From: Magnetococcales bacterium
GTDB lineage: Bacteria; Pseudomonadota; Magnetococcia; Magnetococcales; DC0425bin3
Direction of reading: 5' to 3'
DNA length: 50,834 nt
NCBI GenBank assembly: GCA_015229045.1
Contig: JADGCJ010000012.1
Coordinates: forward strand, 1-50,834
Part shown: positions 36,487-45,929 of the stretch, in pieces
How the letters are laid out: each line of letters starts with the position of its first letter
Numbering within the stretch: the first letter of the stretch is position 1
Notes under the pieces: model-generated
What the model was told of the DNA's origin: nothing
The model's database searches: none
The model's input: the letters and a program-made list of their open reading frames with translations, nothing else
Program-made: the position numbers and the translations under genes

Positions 36487-38049
36487 ATGAACGCATGGAA
36501 GGCGACGACCTGGGCCAGACCACTCCTGGCTCTGCTGGCCGGGGTGATCGGTGTGGGGGGGTTTGCCCCCGTTTCCGAACCGCTGTGGCTGGTTCTGGCC
36601 ATGGCTGTTCTGATTCGTCTGCTCGAAGGGGTCACCTGGCGGCAAGGCGCGATAGTGGGGTTTTGTTTTGGTCTGGGCCATTTCAACCTGGGTTTCGCAT
36701 GGCTTCTGACCAGCCTGCATGACAACGGCAGCATTCCCTGGATACCCTCCTATCTGATCCTCTTCCTCCTGGCCGCCGTGATGGGGATCTATCCTGCCCT
36801 GTTTGGTGCCTTGCTGCCTTCGTGTGTGCGTCGTCCCCTGTTTGTCCTGCTTGCGGCACCTGCCCTGTGGACCTTGACAGAATGGATCCGTACCTGGCTT
36901 TTCACCGGCTTCCCCTGGAACCTGGCCGGTTATGCCTGGTCTCCCCGAGAGACGATTCTCCAGATCGCTGATCTGGGGGGGGTTTTTCTTCTCTCCTGGT
37001 TGACGGTGTTTTTAGGGGCTGCGCTGGTGGTTCCCTGGCGGCGTCCGATTCCCTGGGGGGGGACGTTTCTGGCCCTGACTCTGGCGGGAGTCACTCTGGC
37101 TGCCGCCCATTCCTACGGCCTGTGGCGCCTCGACACCCTGAATCGTTCAATCTCTGCGCCCGGCACTACACCCCTGCGGATCGCCCTGGTTCAAGGAAAT
37201 ATCGCCCAAAGCATGAAATGGATCCCGGAAAACCAGGACCAGACCATGAAAGCCTATTTTTCCCTGACCCGCGCCATTTCGCCTCCGGTGGATCTGGTCA
37301 TCTGGCCGGAAACGGCTGTGCCGTTTTTTCTGCAACTCAACACGGCCTATCTGGAGCGTCTAGGTCGTCTCAGTGCTCAGGTTGGCGCACCCATTCTGAC
37401 CGGCGTACCGACCGCCAACCCGGAAGAGAATAAAGGCGAGCGCACCTGGCGCTTTTTCAACAGCGTTGTCTTGATGACCGATGCGGGGAGTATGGATCGC
37501 CGCTACGACAAACACCACCTGGTTCCCTTTGGCGAGTTTATTCCGGCGCGCTGGCTGGTGCCGAAATCGATCGAAAAACTCACGGGTGGCGGGGATGATT
37601 TCATTCCCGGTCCCGGTCCCTTTCCCATGGCCTGGGAAAAAGGGGATCTGGGCATTCTGATCTGCTATGAGACCATTTTTCCCGAGGAGGTGCGCCAGCT
37701 CGCCGAGGCTGGCGCCCGCTGGCTGATCAACGTCACCAACGATGGCTGGTTTGGCGAAGCGGCCAAACCTCAGCACTTGGCCATGGCCCGCATGCGTGCT
37801 GTCGAGACCCGTCTGCCCATGTTTCGGGTGGCCAATACCGGCATTTCCGCTGCCTTCGATGCCACGGGCAGGGAGGTGGTCCGCATCTCTCCCAATCAGC
37901 GCGATCAGGTGCAGGCAAGCATTCCCCCGGGACCGATGGGGTCCACCCTCTACCGCCGTACCGGCTCGGCCTGGATCGTGGTCTTCGCCTTTCTGCTGTT
38001 GCTGGCCTGGATCGGCAATCGATCTTCTGCGGCTACGCGGAATACATGA
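36487..38049 (+). CDS. lnt: Apolipoprotein N-acyltransferase
   Basis: A 520-residue inner membrane enzyme that adds the third acyl chain to lipoproteins. The N-terminal half has six to seven membrane helices (LLALLAGVIGVGGFAPVSEP; WIRTWLFTGFPWNLAGYAW is conserved). The periplasmic nitrilase domain holds the catalytic triad in context: Glu in VIWPETAVPFF, Lys in YDKHHLVPFGEF and Cys in ILICYETIFPE. A last helix is at the C-terminus. ATG 36487 follows GGGGAACAAGG; an in-frame start at 36454 is less likely. Its last four bases overlap the start of a lipoprotein gene. Confidence 0.97.
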   Translation: MNAWKATTWARPLLALLAGVIGVGGFAPVSEPLWLVLAMAVLIRLLEGVTWRQGAIVGFCFGLGHFNLGFAWLLTSLHDNGSIPWIPSYLILFLLAAVMGIYPALFGALLPSCVRRPLFVLLAAPALWTLTEWIRTWLFTGFPWNLAGYAWSPRETILQIADLGGVFLLSWLTVFLGAALVVPWRRPIPWGGTFLALTLAGVTLAAAHSYGLWRLDTLNRSISAPGTTPLRIALVQGNIAQSMKWIPENQDQTMKAYFSLTRAISPPVDLVIWPETAVPFFLQLNTAYLERLGRLSAQVGAPILTGVPTANPEENKGERTWRFFNSVVLMTDAGSMDRRYDKHHLVPFGEFIPARWLVPKSIEKLTGGGDDFIPGPGPFPMAWEKGDLGILICYETIFPEEVRQLAEAGARWLINVTNDGWFGEAAKPQHLAMARMRAVETRLPMFRVANTGISAAFDATGREVVRISPNQRDQVQASIPPGPMGSTLYRRTGSAWIVVFAFLLLLAWIGNRSSAATRNT

Positions 38050-38921
38050 CACATCGTGCCATAACGAAAAGGTGTTTGATATTCATGGATATTTTTTCAC
38101 TTCGTGGAATTCGGATGGTGACCGCTATTCTCGCTTCTCTTGCCATTCATGGTTGCGCGACGCCCGCAGCCTGGGAGCCGCCCCCCTTTCTTTCCGCCGA
38201 CAACGTCCCTGTCCAGGCGCGCACACCTGATGGCGACAAGGGGAACGATGCCGTCGTCGATGCCAGCCTTGCCCGCGACGCAAGCGATACCAGTCAGGCG
38301 AGGGAGAACAAACAGAGCGGCGCGCTTGCCAAAGAGGCTTCCGTTGAGCTTATTCAGGACAACCGCCTGCCCCGCGACCGTGCAGCCGACATCGAGATGG
38401 AACAGCTCCTGACGCAGTTTTTCCAAAAACGCATCACTGTTCCGGACCAGGAGGTCCATGTGGATGTCTGGGAAGGACGCGTCATGCTGATCGGCAACCT
38501 GGATAACTCCTCCCCGGGATTGCACAAGGAGATTCGCCGTTTTTTGCGTGCCCATCCCCACATTCGGGTCATGTACGATCACATGCGCATGCCTTCATCC
38601 GCAGAGGCTGTCTCTTCTCAGGACTCCCCGGTGCGCAAACCCGCCTCATGGAAGCAGAAATCCCCGCCATCCCGGGGCCTCTCCCCGACCGTCCGGGGTC
38701 CAATCTACACCAAACCGGCTGATCTGACCGGCATCGAAGAGCGCCTGGCCATGACCCAAGGGATCCGTCCCGTCAACTATCGCTGGCGAACCCAGGGCAA
38801 CACGGTCTACCTTCTGGGCAGGGCCGTCAGCCAGAGTGAAAGGGATCGTGTCGCCGACCTGTTCCAGAAAATGCCCGGCGTCGCCAAAATGGTCGACTAC
38901 ATTCAGATCAAGGGTGAGTAG
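38046..38921 (+). CDS. Dual BON-domain lipoprotein
   Basis: A 291-residue predicted lipoprotein. Lipobox LAIHGC follows a hydrophobic stretch; the ATG at 38046 overlaps the lnt stop (ATGA), while ATGs at 38085 and 38115 would give shorter n-regions. After a polar linker come two BON-like domains: residues about 115-180 (ITVPDQEVHVDVWEGRVMLIG) and 225-291 (YRWRTQGNTVYLLGRAVSQ..DLFQKMPGVAKMVDYI), separated by a basic Pro/Ser-rich linker. Dual-BON lipoproteins such as DolP/YraP act in outer membrane maintenance. Coupling to lnt, the enzyme that matures it, is notable. Confidence 0.85.
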   Translation: MTHRAITKRCLIFMDIFSLRGIRMVTAILASLAIHGCATPAAWEPPPFLSADNVPVQARTPDGDKGNDAVVDASLARDASDTSQARENKQSGALAKEASVELIQDNRLPRDRAADIEMEQLLTQFFQKRITVPDQEVHVDVWEGRVMLIGNLDNSSPGLHKEIRRFLRAHPHIRVMYDHMRMPSSAEAVSSQDSPVRKPASWKQKSPPSRGLSPTVRGPIYTKPADLTGIEERLAMTQGIRPVNYRWRTQGNTVYLLGRAVSQSERDRVADLFQKMPGVAKMVDYIQIKGE

Positions 38922-38941
38922 GGTAGCGGTCGGGGAGGGGA

Positions 38942-39151
38942 CTACTCCAGGAGGGCGAGTTCCTTGGCGTCGGTGGCCAGGATCTCCATGCCGTAAAGAG
39001 GCATCAAACCCGGTCCGGGATCAAAGCCGTACAGTTGATGCAGCTCCCAGCGAACCTCCTTCGCCTGATCGGTTGTCAAGCGAATGCCGAGGGGCTGGCG
39101 GCCGTCGCGCTCGAAGGATTCCTTGAGGAAGAGTATTTTTTTGAGTAGCAT
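38942..39151 (-). CDS. Small hypothetical protein
   Basis: A 69-residue frame with sensible codon use and a protein-like sequence (LTTDQAKEVRWELHQLYGFD; PLYGMEILATDAKELALLE), so it is probably real. However, no clear ribosome binding site precedes the ATG at 39151. No domain can be named. It lies alone between the BON lipoprotein (convergent) and malate dehydrogenase (divergent). The 170 bases between it and mdh hold only the mdh leader. Confidence 0.5.
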   Translation of the reverse strand: MLLKKILFLKESFERDGRQPLGIRLTTDQAKEVRWELHQLYGFDPGPGLMPLYGMEILATDAKELALLE

Positions 39152-39321
39152 AGGGAGGTTTGGGTAGAGTGTTCTTTTCTCTGAAAGGCGACTGGCCGCA
39201 CCGAAGGGTGGTCATGGCCAAGTCGGCAAGGAAAGAGAACGTGTCCATGGTCGATGATGCATCATGGAACTTTTGCCTCATCGACGTAAAGGTTAATTCC
39301 AGATTTGAGGGAGTGTAACGT

Positions 39322-40302
39322 ATGGCCGATCCAATCCGCGTTGCTGTAACGGGTGCTGCGGGACAAATTGCGTACAGTATGTTGTTTCGTTTGGCGTCGG
39401 GAGAGATTTTTGGCAAGGACCGGCCGATTGAATTGAGATTGCTGGAAATTCCGCCCGCCATGGGTACTCTGTCGGGCGTGGTGATGGAACTCGACGACTG
39501 CGCATTTCCTCTTCTTCAGGGGATCGTGGCCACCGACAATCCGGACGTGGCCTTCGATGGCATCAACTGGGCCTTGATGGTGGGTTCCCGTCCGCGTGGA
39601 CCTGGCATGGAACGGGCCGACCTGATCAAGGTCAATGGTCCCATCTTTGTCGGCCAGGGCAAGGCGCTGAACAAGGCCGCCTCCGATGTCCAGGTCCTCG
39701 TGGTGGGCAACCCCTGCAATACCAACTGCCTCATCGCCATGAACAACAGCGACGTTCCCAAGGATCGCTTCCAGGCCATGATGTCTCTTGACCAGAATCG
39801 GGCCAAAACCATGCTCGCCAAGAAGGCCAATGTGCCTCTGACCCAGGTGACCAATGTCACCATCTGGGGCAACCACTCCAACAATCAATATCCGGACTAT
39901 GAAAATGCCCGCATCAAAGGCAAGCCGGTCCTGGAGGTGATCTCCGACGAGCAGTGGCTGAAAGAGGCCTTCACCAAGGATGTCCAGAATCGGGGTGCGG
40001 CGGTCATCAAGGCGCGTGGGGCTTCCAGTGCCGCTTCCGCCGCCAATGCCGCCCTGGATGCGGTCAAACGGACCATCTCGGCCACTCCGGCGGGTGATTG
40101 GTTCTCGTCGGCCATCTGCTCCAAGGGTGAGTACGGCGTGGACAAGGGGTTGATTTTTGGTTATCCCCTCCAGGCCAAAGGGGATGGCACGGTGAAAGTG
40201 GTCGAGGGACTCGCCATGTCCCCGGCTGGCAAAGCCAAATTTGATCACGTCCTGAATGAATTGCGTCAGGAACGGGATGTGGTCAAGGATTTGTTGCGCT
40301 GA
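39322..40302 (+). CDS. mdh: Malate dehydrogenase (type 2, NAD-dependent)
   Basis: A 326-residue cytosolic enzyme of the TCA cycle, malate to oxaloacetate. The NAD-binding glycine motif is [13 protein letters not shown]; the substrate arginines lie in [28 protein letters not shown] follows. The proton-relay His is in [17 protein letters not shown]. The TGAAGQI pattern and NHSN..YPD place it in the actinobacterial/betaproteobacterial and eukaryotic cytosolic type, not the short MDH of classical Alphaproteobacteria. A monocistronic unit with its own terminator at 40342. Confidence 0.97.
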   Translation: MADPIRVAVTGAAGQIAYSMLFRLASGEIFGKDRPIELRLLEIPPAMGTLSGVVMELDDCAFPLLQGIVATDNPDVAFDGINWALMVGSRPRGPGMERADLIKVNGPIFVGQGKALNKAASDVQVLVVGNPCNTNCLIAMNNSDVPKDRFQAMMSLDQNRAKTMLAKKANVPLTQVTNVTIWGNHSNNQYPDYENARIKGKPVLEVISDEQWLKEAFTKDVQNRGAAVIKARGASSAASAANAALDAVKRTISATPAGDWFSSAICSKGEYGVDKGLIFGYPLQAKGDGTVKVVEGLAMSPAGKAKFDHVLNELRQERDVVKDLLR

Positions 40303-40341
40303 GTACCATGGTCTGCCTGTTGGTCTGACGTGTGTTGACAG

Positions 40342-40367
40342 GGGGGGCCTTGCATGGCCCCCCTTTT
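40342..40367 (+). terminator. Terminator after mdh
   Basis: GGGGGGCC (40342-40349) pairs with GGCCCCCC (40356-40363) over a TTGCAT loop and is followed by TTTTC. It lies 40 bases after the mdh stop and before apgM. Confidence 0.9.
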
Positions 40368-40409
40368 CTCCTGAGGGTGTGGCCCTGTCGGTGTTGCAAG
40401 GAAACCAGG

Positions 40410-41600
40410 ATGAAGTATGTCATCTTTTTGGGCGACGGCATGAGCGACCGGCCCATACCGGAACTCGACGACAAAACGCCCCTGATGGTGGCCAAAACCC
40501 CCCATCTGGACCGCATGGTTCGGGAAGGGGTCGGCGGTTGGTCGAAAAACACCCCCGATGGATACTACCCGGGCAGCGATGTCGCCAACCTGGGTGTCCT
40601 GGGCTACGACGTCACCCGTGGTTACACGGGCCGGAGTCCCCTGGAAGCCGCTGCCATGGGGGTGACGTTGCATCCTGAGGATGTGGCTTTCCGCTGCAAT
40701 CTGGTCTCCCTCTCCGCAGATTTTCAGATTATGGAAGATTTTGCAGCGGACCACATAACAACCGCCGAAGCTACGGAATTAATTGAATATATTCAACAAG
40801 AACTGGGAAGCGACCAGCTGCATTTTTATCCTGGTGTGAGTTATCGCCATCTTTTGGTGTGGCGTGGTGGTCGCGAGCAGCTGCGCTGTGTGCCGCCGCA
40901 TGACATCTCCGACCGTCCCATCGCCGGGCATCTCCCCTCCGGTACCGATGCACCAACCATCCTCCACCTGATGGAGGAGTCCTGGAAGATTCTGGCCGAC
41001 CACCCGGTCAACCAGCGGCGGCGGGCAGCGGGACGCAAGCCGGCCAACAGCATCTGGTTGTGGGGGCAGGGGCGCAGGCCTGGTCTGATGGCTTTTCGGG
41101 AAAAATTTGGTATCAGCGGTGGTATGATCTCCGCCGTCGATTTGATGCGGGGGATCGCTGCGCATATTGGCATGGAGGTGATTCATGTCCCCGGGGCCAC
41201 GGGCTGGATCGATACCGACTACCAGGGCAAGGCTCGCGCCTGCCTGGAAGGGTTGACGCGCCATGACCTCATGTTTGTGCATGTCGAAGGGATTGACGAG
41301 GCAGGGCATGCGGGTCGGCTGGATTACAAGATCAAGGCCATCGAGGATTTTGATGCCCTGGTGGTGGGTGCCGTTTTGGAGGGATTGACGCAGAGGGGAG
41401 AGCCTTTTCGGGCGCTCTCTCTGCCTGACCATCCGACCCCCATTGCCACCAAGACCCACAATTCGGATCTGGTTCCCTTTGCCCTGTTTGGCAGCGGTAT
41501 CGCTCCCGATCACAATACCGCCTACGACGAAAGATTGTTGCAGACCGGCTCGCGTACCTTCGATCCGGGGTATGGGTTGATGCCGGCGTTTTTGGCGTGA
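40410..41600 (+). CDS. apgM: Cofactor-independent phosphoglycerate mutase, ApgM type
   Basis: A 396-residue alkaline-phosphatase-superfamily enzyme interconverting 3- and 2-phosphoglycerate. It starts at ATG 40410 with AAGGAAACCAGG upstream. Visible are the metal-binding GDGMSDRPIPEL at the N-terminus, PGSDVANLGVLGYD with the nucleophilic Ser, GRSPLEAAAMG, HVEGIDEAGHAG with metal ligands, and the C-terminal PLPDHPTP-like segment LPDHPTPIATKTHNSD. It is the archaeal-type aPGAM form (about 400 residues), unrelated to GpmI in sequence length and closer to ApgM. Confidence 0.93.
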   Translation: MKYVIFLGDGMSDRPIPELDDKTPLMVAKTPHLDRMVREGVGGWSKNTPDGYYPGSDVANLGVLGYDVTRGYTGRSPLEAAAMGVTLHPEDVAFRCNLVSLSADFQIMEDFAADHITTAEATELIEYIQQELGSDQLHFYPGVSYRHLLVWRGGREQLRCVPPHDISDRPIAGHLPSGTDAPTILHLMEESWKILADHPVNQRRRAAGRKPANSIWLWGQGRRPGLMAFREKFGISGGMISAVDLMRGIAAHIGMEVIHVPGATGWIDTDYQGKARACLEGLTRHDLMFVHVEGIDEAGHAGRLDYKIKAIEDFDALVVGAVLEGLTQRGEPFRALSLPDHPTPIATKTHNSDLVPFALFGSGIAPDHNTAYDERLLQTGSRTFDPGYGLMPAFLA

Positions 41601-41650
41601 GATGTGGCCACTGCTTTTGTTGCAGTGTTGCACGACTGATCGGAGGGGTC

Positions 41651-41881
41651 ATGCCACGTACAAAGAGAACGACAACAGAAGACGGGTTGGGCAAGATTCA
41701 GCGCAACCACCCGATTCGACACAGCAAGGGCATGAGACTTTTGCGGATCTGGGTTCCTGATACCCGTCAACCTGGGTTTGAAAAAGAGGCAAAACGGCAA
41801 GCCGATCTGCTTGGAGGCCGTCCGGAGGAGAAGGAGGCTCTTGCTTTCATCGAGGCTGCGTTCGTGTGGCCTGAGCCGTGA
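41651..41881 (+). CDS. MazE-family antitoxin
   Basis: A 76-residue antitoxin of the DUF3018/MazE-like group. MRLLRIWVPDTRQPGFEKEA and KRQADLLGGRPEEKEALAFI are highly characteristic of the family. The start at 41651 is supported by GGAGGGG just upstream. The frame appears intact. Its TGA overlaps the GTG of the following MazF toxin gene by four bases (GTGA), the normal coupling in these modules. The toxin is frameshifted, so this is now probably an orphan antitoxin. Confidence 0.88.
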   Translation: MPRTKRTTTEDGLGKIQRNHPIRHSKGMRLLRIWVPDTRQPGFEKEAKRQADLLGGRPEEKEALAFIEAAFVWPEP

Positions 41882-42206
41882 AGCGGGGCGATATTGTCAC
41901 GGTTTCCGCATCCGGCGATTATGGAAAGCCACGCCCCGCTGTCGTCATTCAGTCCGACCGATTGAGGTCAACAGACAGCGTATATTGGTGAGCCTTTTTA
42001 CCAGTACGCTTGTGGATGCTCCGTTGTTTCGTTTGCTTGTCGAACCAAGCATAACGAACGGTTTAAAGCTGCGATCACAAATCATGGTTGATAAGATCGT
42101 TGCCATGCCACGTGCAAAATGCGGTGCTGTCATCGGACGCATCGACGACGACGCTTTGATGACTCTCAACCACATGCTGGCGCTCGTCATCGGTATAGCT
42201 GATTAG
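41878..42206 (+). pseudogene. MazF/PemK-type endoribonuclease toxin, frameshifted
   Basis: From GTG 41878 the frame reads MKRGDIVTVSASGDYGKP then RPAVVIQSDRLRSTDSV, the standard MazF N-terminus with the RPAVVIQSD core, then meets TGA at 41990-41992. The missing half continues one frame over: ILVSLFTSTLVDAPLFRL, KLRSQIMVDKIVAMPRAKCG and IGRIDDDALMTLNHMLALVI, ending at 42206. The break is at about 41981-41983 and is explained by loss of a single base. The remaining sequence shows no other damage, so the lesion is recent or a sequencing error. Confidence 0.88.
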
Positions 42207-42394
42207 CTGATTGAGAGGAATCTTCCTCGTCAGCAAAGACATCCTGCAATGAGCAGCCATCCAGCGCCCGATCCATCCATCGATCCAGGGTGTCGAGATC
42301 GGCGGCAAGGATTTTCGGTTCGATTCAGGCGGGCAGGTCGGAGAGACGACGCCTGAGAATGCGCAACAGGAGTTCACATCTCCCGCCGCAACCC
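42187..42394 (-). pseudogene. C-terminal remnant of an Rpn-family nuclease/transposase-like protein
   Basis: Read on the minus strand directly after the ychF stop: GLRREM, a shift of frame, then ELLLRILRRRLSDLPA, an in-frame TGA (42325-42327), then IEPKILAADLDTLDRWMDRA and LDGCSLQDVF, ending at 42187. This is the C-terminal end of the Rpn (PD-(D/E)XK recombination-promoting nuclease) family proteins that carry QEG-repeat linkers; the window-end gene at 50612 has the same type of ending. The N-terminal nuclease part is absent. Its 3' end overlaps the mazF remnant by 20 bases. Confidence 0.72.
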
Positions 42395-42395
42395 C

Positions 42396-43505
42396 TCACA
42401 CATTAAAGCGAAAGTGCATGAGATCGCCATCGGCGACGCGATAATCACGGCCTTCCAGGCGCAGGCGGCCCTTTTCACGCGCCCCCGCTTCGCCCCCGCA
42501 GGCGATCATGTCGGCGTAGGCGATCACCTCCGCCCGAATGAATCCCTTCTGAAAATCGGTATGAATCACCCCGGCGGCATCGAAGGCGGTGTCGCCACGA
42601 TGGATGGTCCAGGCGCGAACCTCCTTGGGTCCGGCGGTAAAATAGGTGATCAATCCCAACAGGGAGTAGGCCGAGGCGATCAGACGATTCAGGCCGGCTT
42701 CGGCCAGCCCCAAATCTTCCAGGAAGGCCTTTTTCTCCTCGTCCTGCAACTCGGCAATTTCGGCCTCGATGGCGCCGCACAACACGGCTACCACCGCCCC
42801 CTCTTCGGCGGCGATGGCACGCACGGCATCGACCAGGGGATGCTTGCCAGGCTCCTGGGCGGTGGCCACCTCGCCCTCGGCGACGTTGCACACATATAAA
42901 ACCGGCTTGGCGGTCAACAGAAACAACTCCCGTGCCGCCTCCCGCTCTTCGGCAGACAAATCCTGACGCCGCACCGGCACCCCGGCATCGAGACCGGCAG
43001 CGATTTTTTCACAAACAGCGGCCAAAAAAAGCGCCTCTTTTTCGCCGGAACGAATCTTCTTGCCTGTGCTGTCGAGGCGGCGGCGCGTGGCATCCAAGTC
43101 GGCGAGCATCAACTCCGTATCGATCACCTGGATATCCGAGGCAGGATCGACCCGATCATGCACATGGGTGATGTCCGGATCCTCAAAACAGCGCACCACA
43201 TGTGCCACGGCATCCACCTGGCGAATATGGCCGAGAAACTGGTTGCCCAACCCCTCGCCGCGACTCGCCCCCTTGACCAACCCGGCAATGTCGACAAACT
43301 CCATGCTGGTGGGAACTGTCGCCTTGGGTTGGATCAGCCCGGTCAACTCCTGCAAGCGCTGATCAGGCACCGCCACCACCCCGACATTGGGTTCGATGGT
43401 GCAGAAAGGATAGTTGGCCATGGCCGCCCCGGCAGCGGTCAGGGCGTTGAAGATGGTCGACTTGCCCACATTGGGCAGACCGACGATACCACATTTCAGG
43501 GCCAT
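42396..43505 (-). CDS. ychF: Redox/ribosome-associated GTPase/ATPase YchF
   Basis: A 369-residue Obg-family P-loop protein (OLA1/YchF). G1 is GIVGLPNVGKSTIFNAL, G3 region VDIAGLVKGASRGEGLGNQFL, and the nonstandard G4 region is LYVCNVAEGEVA, consistent with ATP preference in this family. The C-terminal TGS domain ends GRDYRVADGDLMHFRFNV. It is the last gene of the conserved prs-rplY-pth-ychF series, seven bases after pth. Confidence 0.97.
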   Translation of the reverse strand: MALKCGIVGLPNVGKSTIFNALTAAGAAMANYPFCTIEPNVGVVAVPDQRLQELTGLIQPKATVPTSMEFVDIAGLVKGASRGEGLGNQFLGHIRQVDAVAHVVRCFEDPDITHVHDRVDPASDIQVIDTELMLADLDATRRRLDSTGKKIRSGEKEALFLAAVCEKIAAGLDAGVPVRRQDLSAEEREAARELFLLTAKPVLYVCNVAEGEVATAQEPGKHPLVDAVRAIAAEEGAVVAVLCGAIEAEIAELQDEEKKAFLEDLGLAEAGLNRLIASAYSLLGLITYFTAGPKEVRAWTIHRGDTAFDAAGVIHTDFQKGFIRAEVIAYADMIACGGEAGAREKGRLRLEGRDYRVADGDLMHFRFNV

Positions 43506-43512
43506 GGGTGCC

Positions 43513-44100
43513 TCATTTTGGACTGGCAGGCTTTGCCGGGGGATTGACCAGTCGGTTCATCGCCCCGGGCAGATCGCCCCGCAAAAGAAAGGAAAGAGAT
43601 CCTGGCAGAAGAGCCAGCAGGGAATCGACAATCTCCCGCTCGTTGCCGGTGAAGGGTTCCAGGACAAAACGCACCGGATCCATCCCGGCGGCAGGTCGCC
43701 CCACCCCCAGACGCACCCGCACGAAAGCAGGTGTCCCCAACACCTGTTGAATGGATTTGAGGCCATTGTGCCCGGCATTGCCGCCACCGGCCTTCATGCG
43801 CACCTTGCCCAGGGGAAGATCCATGTCGTCATGAAAAACGATCACCTCTTCCGGCAGCAATTTGTAGAAGCGCACCGCCTCGCCCACGGCCTCACCGGAG
43901 AGGTTCATGTAGGTCTCTGGCAAAAGCCAGAAGAGCCGCTGATCATCAACCTGCCCGCTTCCCCAATGCCCCCGAAACCGGGAGCCATCACGCCTCAGGC
44001 CAAAGTGATCGACCAGACGGGCGACGGCATCCCAGCCCAGGTTGTGGCGGGTCGCCCGGTAGCGATCACCGGGGTTGCCCAATCCGACCAGAAGAAACAT
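43513..44100 (-). CDS. pth: Peptidyl-tRNA hydrolase
   Basis: A 195-residue Pth that releases peptides from tRNA dropped off the ribosome. The N-terminus FLLVGLGNPGDRYRATRHNL has the catalytic His and Asn context; further conserved parts are PETYMNLSGEAVG, VFHDDMDLPLGKVRMKAGGG and GHNGLKSIQQVLGTPAF with RVRLGVGRP. Normal length. Between rplY and ychF, as in many Proteobacteria. Confidence 0.97.
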   Translation of the reverse strand: MFLLVGLGNPGDRYRATRHNLGWDAVARLVDHFGLRRDGSRFRGHWGSGQVDDQRLFWLLPETYMNLSGEAVGEAVRFYKLLPEEVIVFHDDMDLPLGKVRMKAGGGNAGHNGLKSIQQVLGTPAFVRVRLGVGRPAAGMDPVRFVLEPFTGNEREIVDSLLALLPGSLSFLLRGDLPGAMNRLVNPPAKPASPK

Positions 44101-44130
44101 GGGAGAGAACAGCGCTCCGGTACGGGGTTT

Positions 44131-44769
44131 CTACTCTTTCTCTGCATCACCACCCGGCGTGGCGGTGGTGGCTTCGGCCTCTGTTGTCGGGGTATCGACC
44201 TCTTCGGCCTGGACACCCACCACGGCGGCCACCGTGAAGTTGTCCTCGGCATGCACCTCAACCCCATCCGGCAGCTTGATATCCTGGATATGGATGGAAT
44301 CGCCAATCTCCAGGCCGGCCACGGAGACTTCGATCCACTCGGGGATATGATCGGCGCGACACTGGACGTGCAGCTCCCGGCGCACGGCCTGCACCATGCC
44401 ACCCCGTTTGATACCCGGAGATTCGGCCTCCCCCTTGATCACCACCGGAATCATGATGTCGATGCGCCGAGTCGGATCGAAACGCAGAAAATCCACATGC
44501 TCGGTCTGGCTGGTGACCGGATGCCGCTGGGAGCTGCGCACCAGAACGGCAATGCGTCGACCATCCTCCATGACCAGGTTTTGCGGATGGGTACGCAGCG
44601 CCCGCCCCTCGGCCTCCATGAGCATGTTCCACTCTTTGCGCTCCATGGAGATGTTCATGTTCTCCTGACCGGCACCGTAGAGTACCGCTGGAACCTTGCC
44701 ATCACGTCGCAGCTTACGGGCCACCCCCTTGCCGGTCCCGATGCGTGCGTAGGCTTTGATCTGTGCCAT
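44131..44769 (-). CDS. rplY: 50S ribosomal protein L25/general stress protein Ctc
   Basis: A 212-residue long-form L25 (TL5/Ctc). The N-terminal 5S rRNA-binding domain starts MAQIKAYARIGTGKGVARKL with PAVLYGAGQENMNISM and DFLRFDPTRRIDIMIPVV. The C-terminal beta domain has GGMVQAVRRELHVQC and PEWIEVSVAGLEIGDSIHI. An acidic Glu/Thr/Ala-rich tail follows. ATG 44769 with GGAAG upstream is the standard start; an upstream frame to 44829 is not supported. Confidence 0.96.
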   Translation of the reverse strand: MAQIKAYARIGTGKGVARKLRRDGKVPAVLYGAGQENMNISMERKEWNMLMEAEGRALRTHPQNLVMEDGRRIAVLVRSSQRHPVTSQTEHVDFLRFDPTRRIDIMIPVVIKGEAESPGIKRGGMVQAVRRELHVQCRADHIPEWIEVSVAGLEIGDSIHIQDIKLPDGVEVHAEDNFTVAAVVGVQAEEVDTPTTEAEATTATPGGDAEKE

Positions 44770-44880
44770 TGTCTCTTCCTTTCTTGATGTGTCTTGCCGA
44801 TCGGGGCGAGGATCCATCGTGCCGATCACCGGCCTCCAGGGGTGCCGAGAGTCGGCTGGATCTTTCCCGATCTGGGTGGG

Positions 44881-45825
44881 TCAAACAAACAGCGAGCTGA
44901 CCGACTCTTCGTCGGAGATGCGACGGATGGCTTCGCCGAGCAGATTGGAGACCGTCGCCACCTTGATTTTTGTGCAGGCCGCTGCCCGGGGGGATAACTT
45001 GATCGTGTCGGTGACGAGCAGGCCCGTCAGTTGCGACTCTTCGATCCTGTCGACAGCCGGCCCGGAGAGCACGGCATGGGTACAGACCGATACCACCGAC
45101 CGGGCACCGTGGTCAATCAGGGCATTGGCGGCCTTGGTCAGGGTTCCGGCAGTATCCACCATGTCATCGACGATCAGGCACTCCTTGCCCACCACATCGC
45201 CGATGATATGGTGAATTTCGGCGATGTTCGGGGCCGGGCGGCGCTTGTCGATGATCGCCAGATCCAGATTGAGGCGCTTGGCGTAGGAGCGGGCACGCAC
45301 CACCCCGCCCACATCCGGAGAGACCACCACGGCATCTTCCACACCGCGTTCGCGGAGCGCCCCCAGCAGGACCGGGGTGGCAAAAATATTGTCCACCGGC
45401 ATGTTGAAAAAGCCCTGGATTTGACCCGAATGCAAATCCATGGTCAACACCCGCTGCACTCCGGCGGCATGCAGCAGATCGGCCACCAGCTTGGCGGTGA
45501 TGGGGGTGCGGCCTGCCTCTTTGCGATCCTGGCGCGCATAGCCATAGTAGGGAATGACCGTGGTCACGCGCCCGGCCGAGGCCCGGCGCAGGGCATCGAC
45601 CATGATGAGCAGTTCCATGAGATGGTCATTGGCGGGGGCGGACACCGGCTGAATGACAAAAACATCCCGGCCCCGGACATTTTCATTGATCTGGACGAAG
45701 ATCTCTCCGTCGGAAAACCTCCTCACCGAGGCATTGCCTACCTGAACCATCAGGTATCCGGCGATCTTCTCGGCCAAATCGGGGTTGGCCGTTCCGGAAA
45801 AGAGGCACATTTTCTGAATGGACAT
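44881..45825 (-). CDS. prs: Ribose-phosphate pyrophosphokinase
   Basis: A 314-residue PRPP synthetase (class I). Characteristic stretches are [44 protein letters not shown], the PRPP synthase signature [18 protein letters not shown] and the PRPP loop [14 protein letters not shown] 45825 is used; a TTG two codons upstream is possible. It is separated from rplY by 111 bases and from tRNA-Gln by 104, so it may have its own promoter. Confidence 0.97.
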   Translation of the reverse strand: MSIQKMCLFSGTANPDLAEKIAGYLMVQVGNASVRRFSDGEIFVQINENVRGRDVFVIQPVSAPANDHLMELLIMVDALRRASAGRVTTVIPYYGYARQDRKEAGRTPITAKLVADLLHAAGVQRVLTMDLHSGQIQGFFNMPVDNIFATPVLLGALRERGVEDAVVVSPDVGGVVRARSYAKRLNLDLAIIDKRRPAPNIAEIHHIIGDVVGKECLIVDDMVDTAGTLTKAANALIDHGARSVVSVCTHAVLSGPAVDRIEESQLTGLLVTDTIKLSPRAAACTKIKVATVSNLLGEAIRRISDEESVSSLFV

Positions 45826-45929
45826 GACCAATCCACCAACCTGAGTTCAAGGGGACGCCGAATCCAGGCCATCCAGGCCAGGGATTCATGCCAATGCAGA
45901 AACAACAGACCAGGTGAAACACGAATGAG

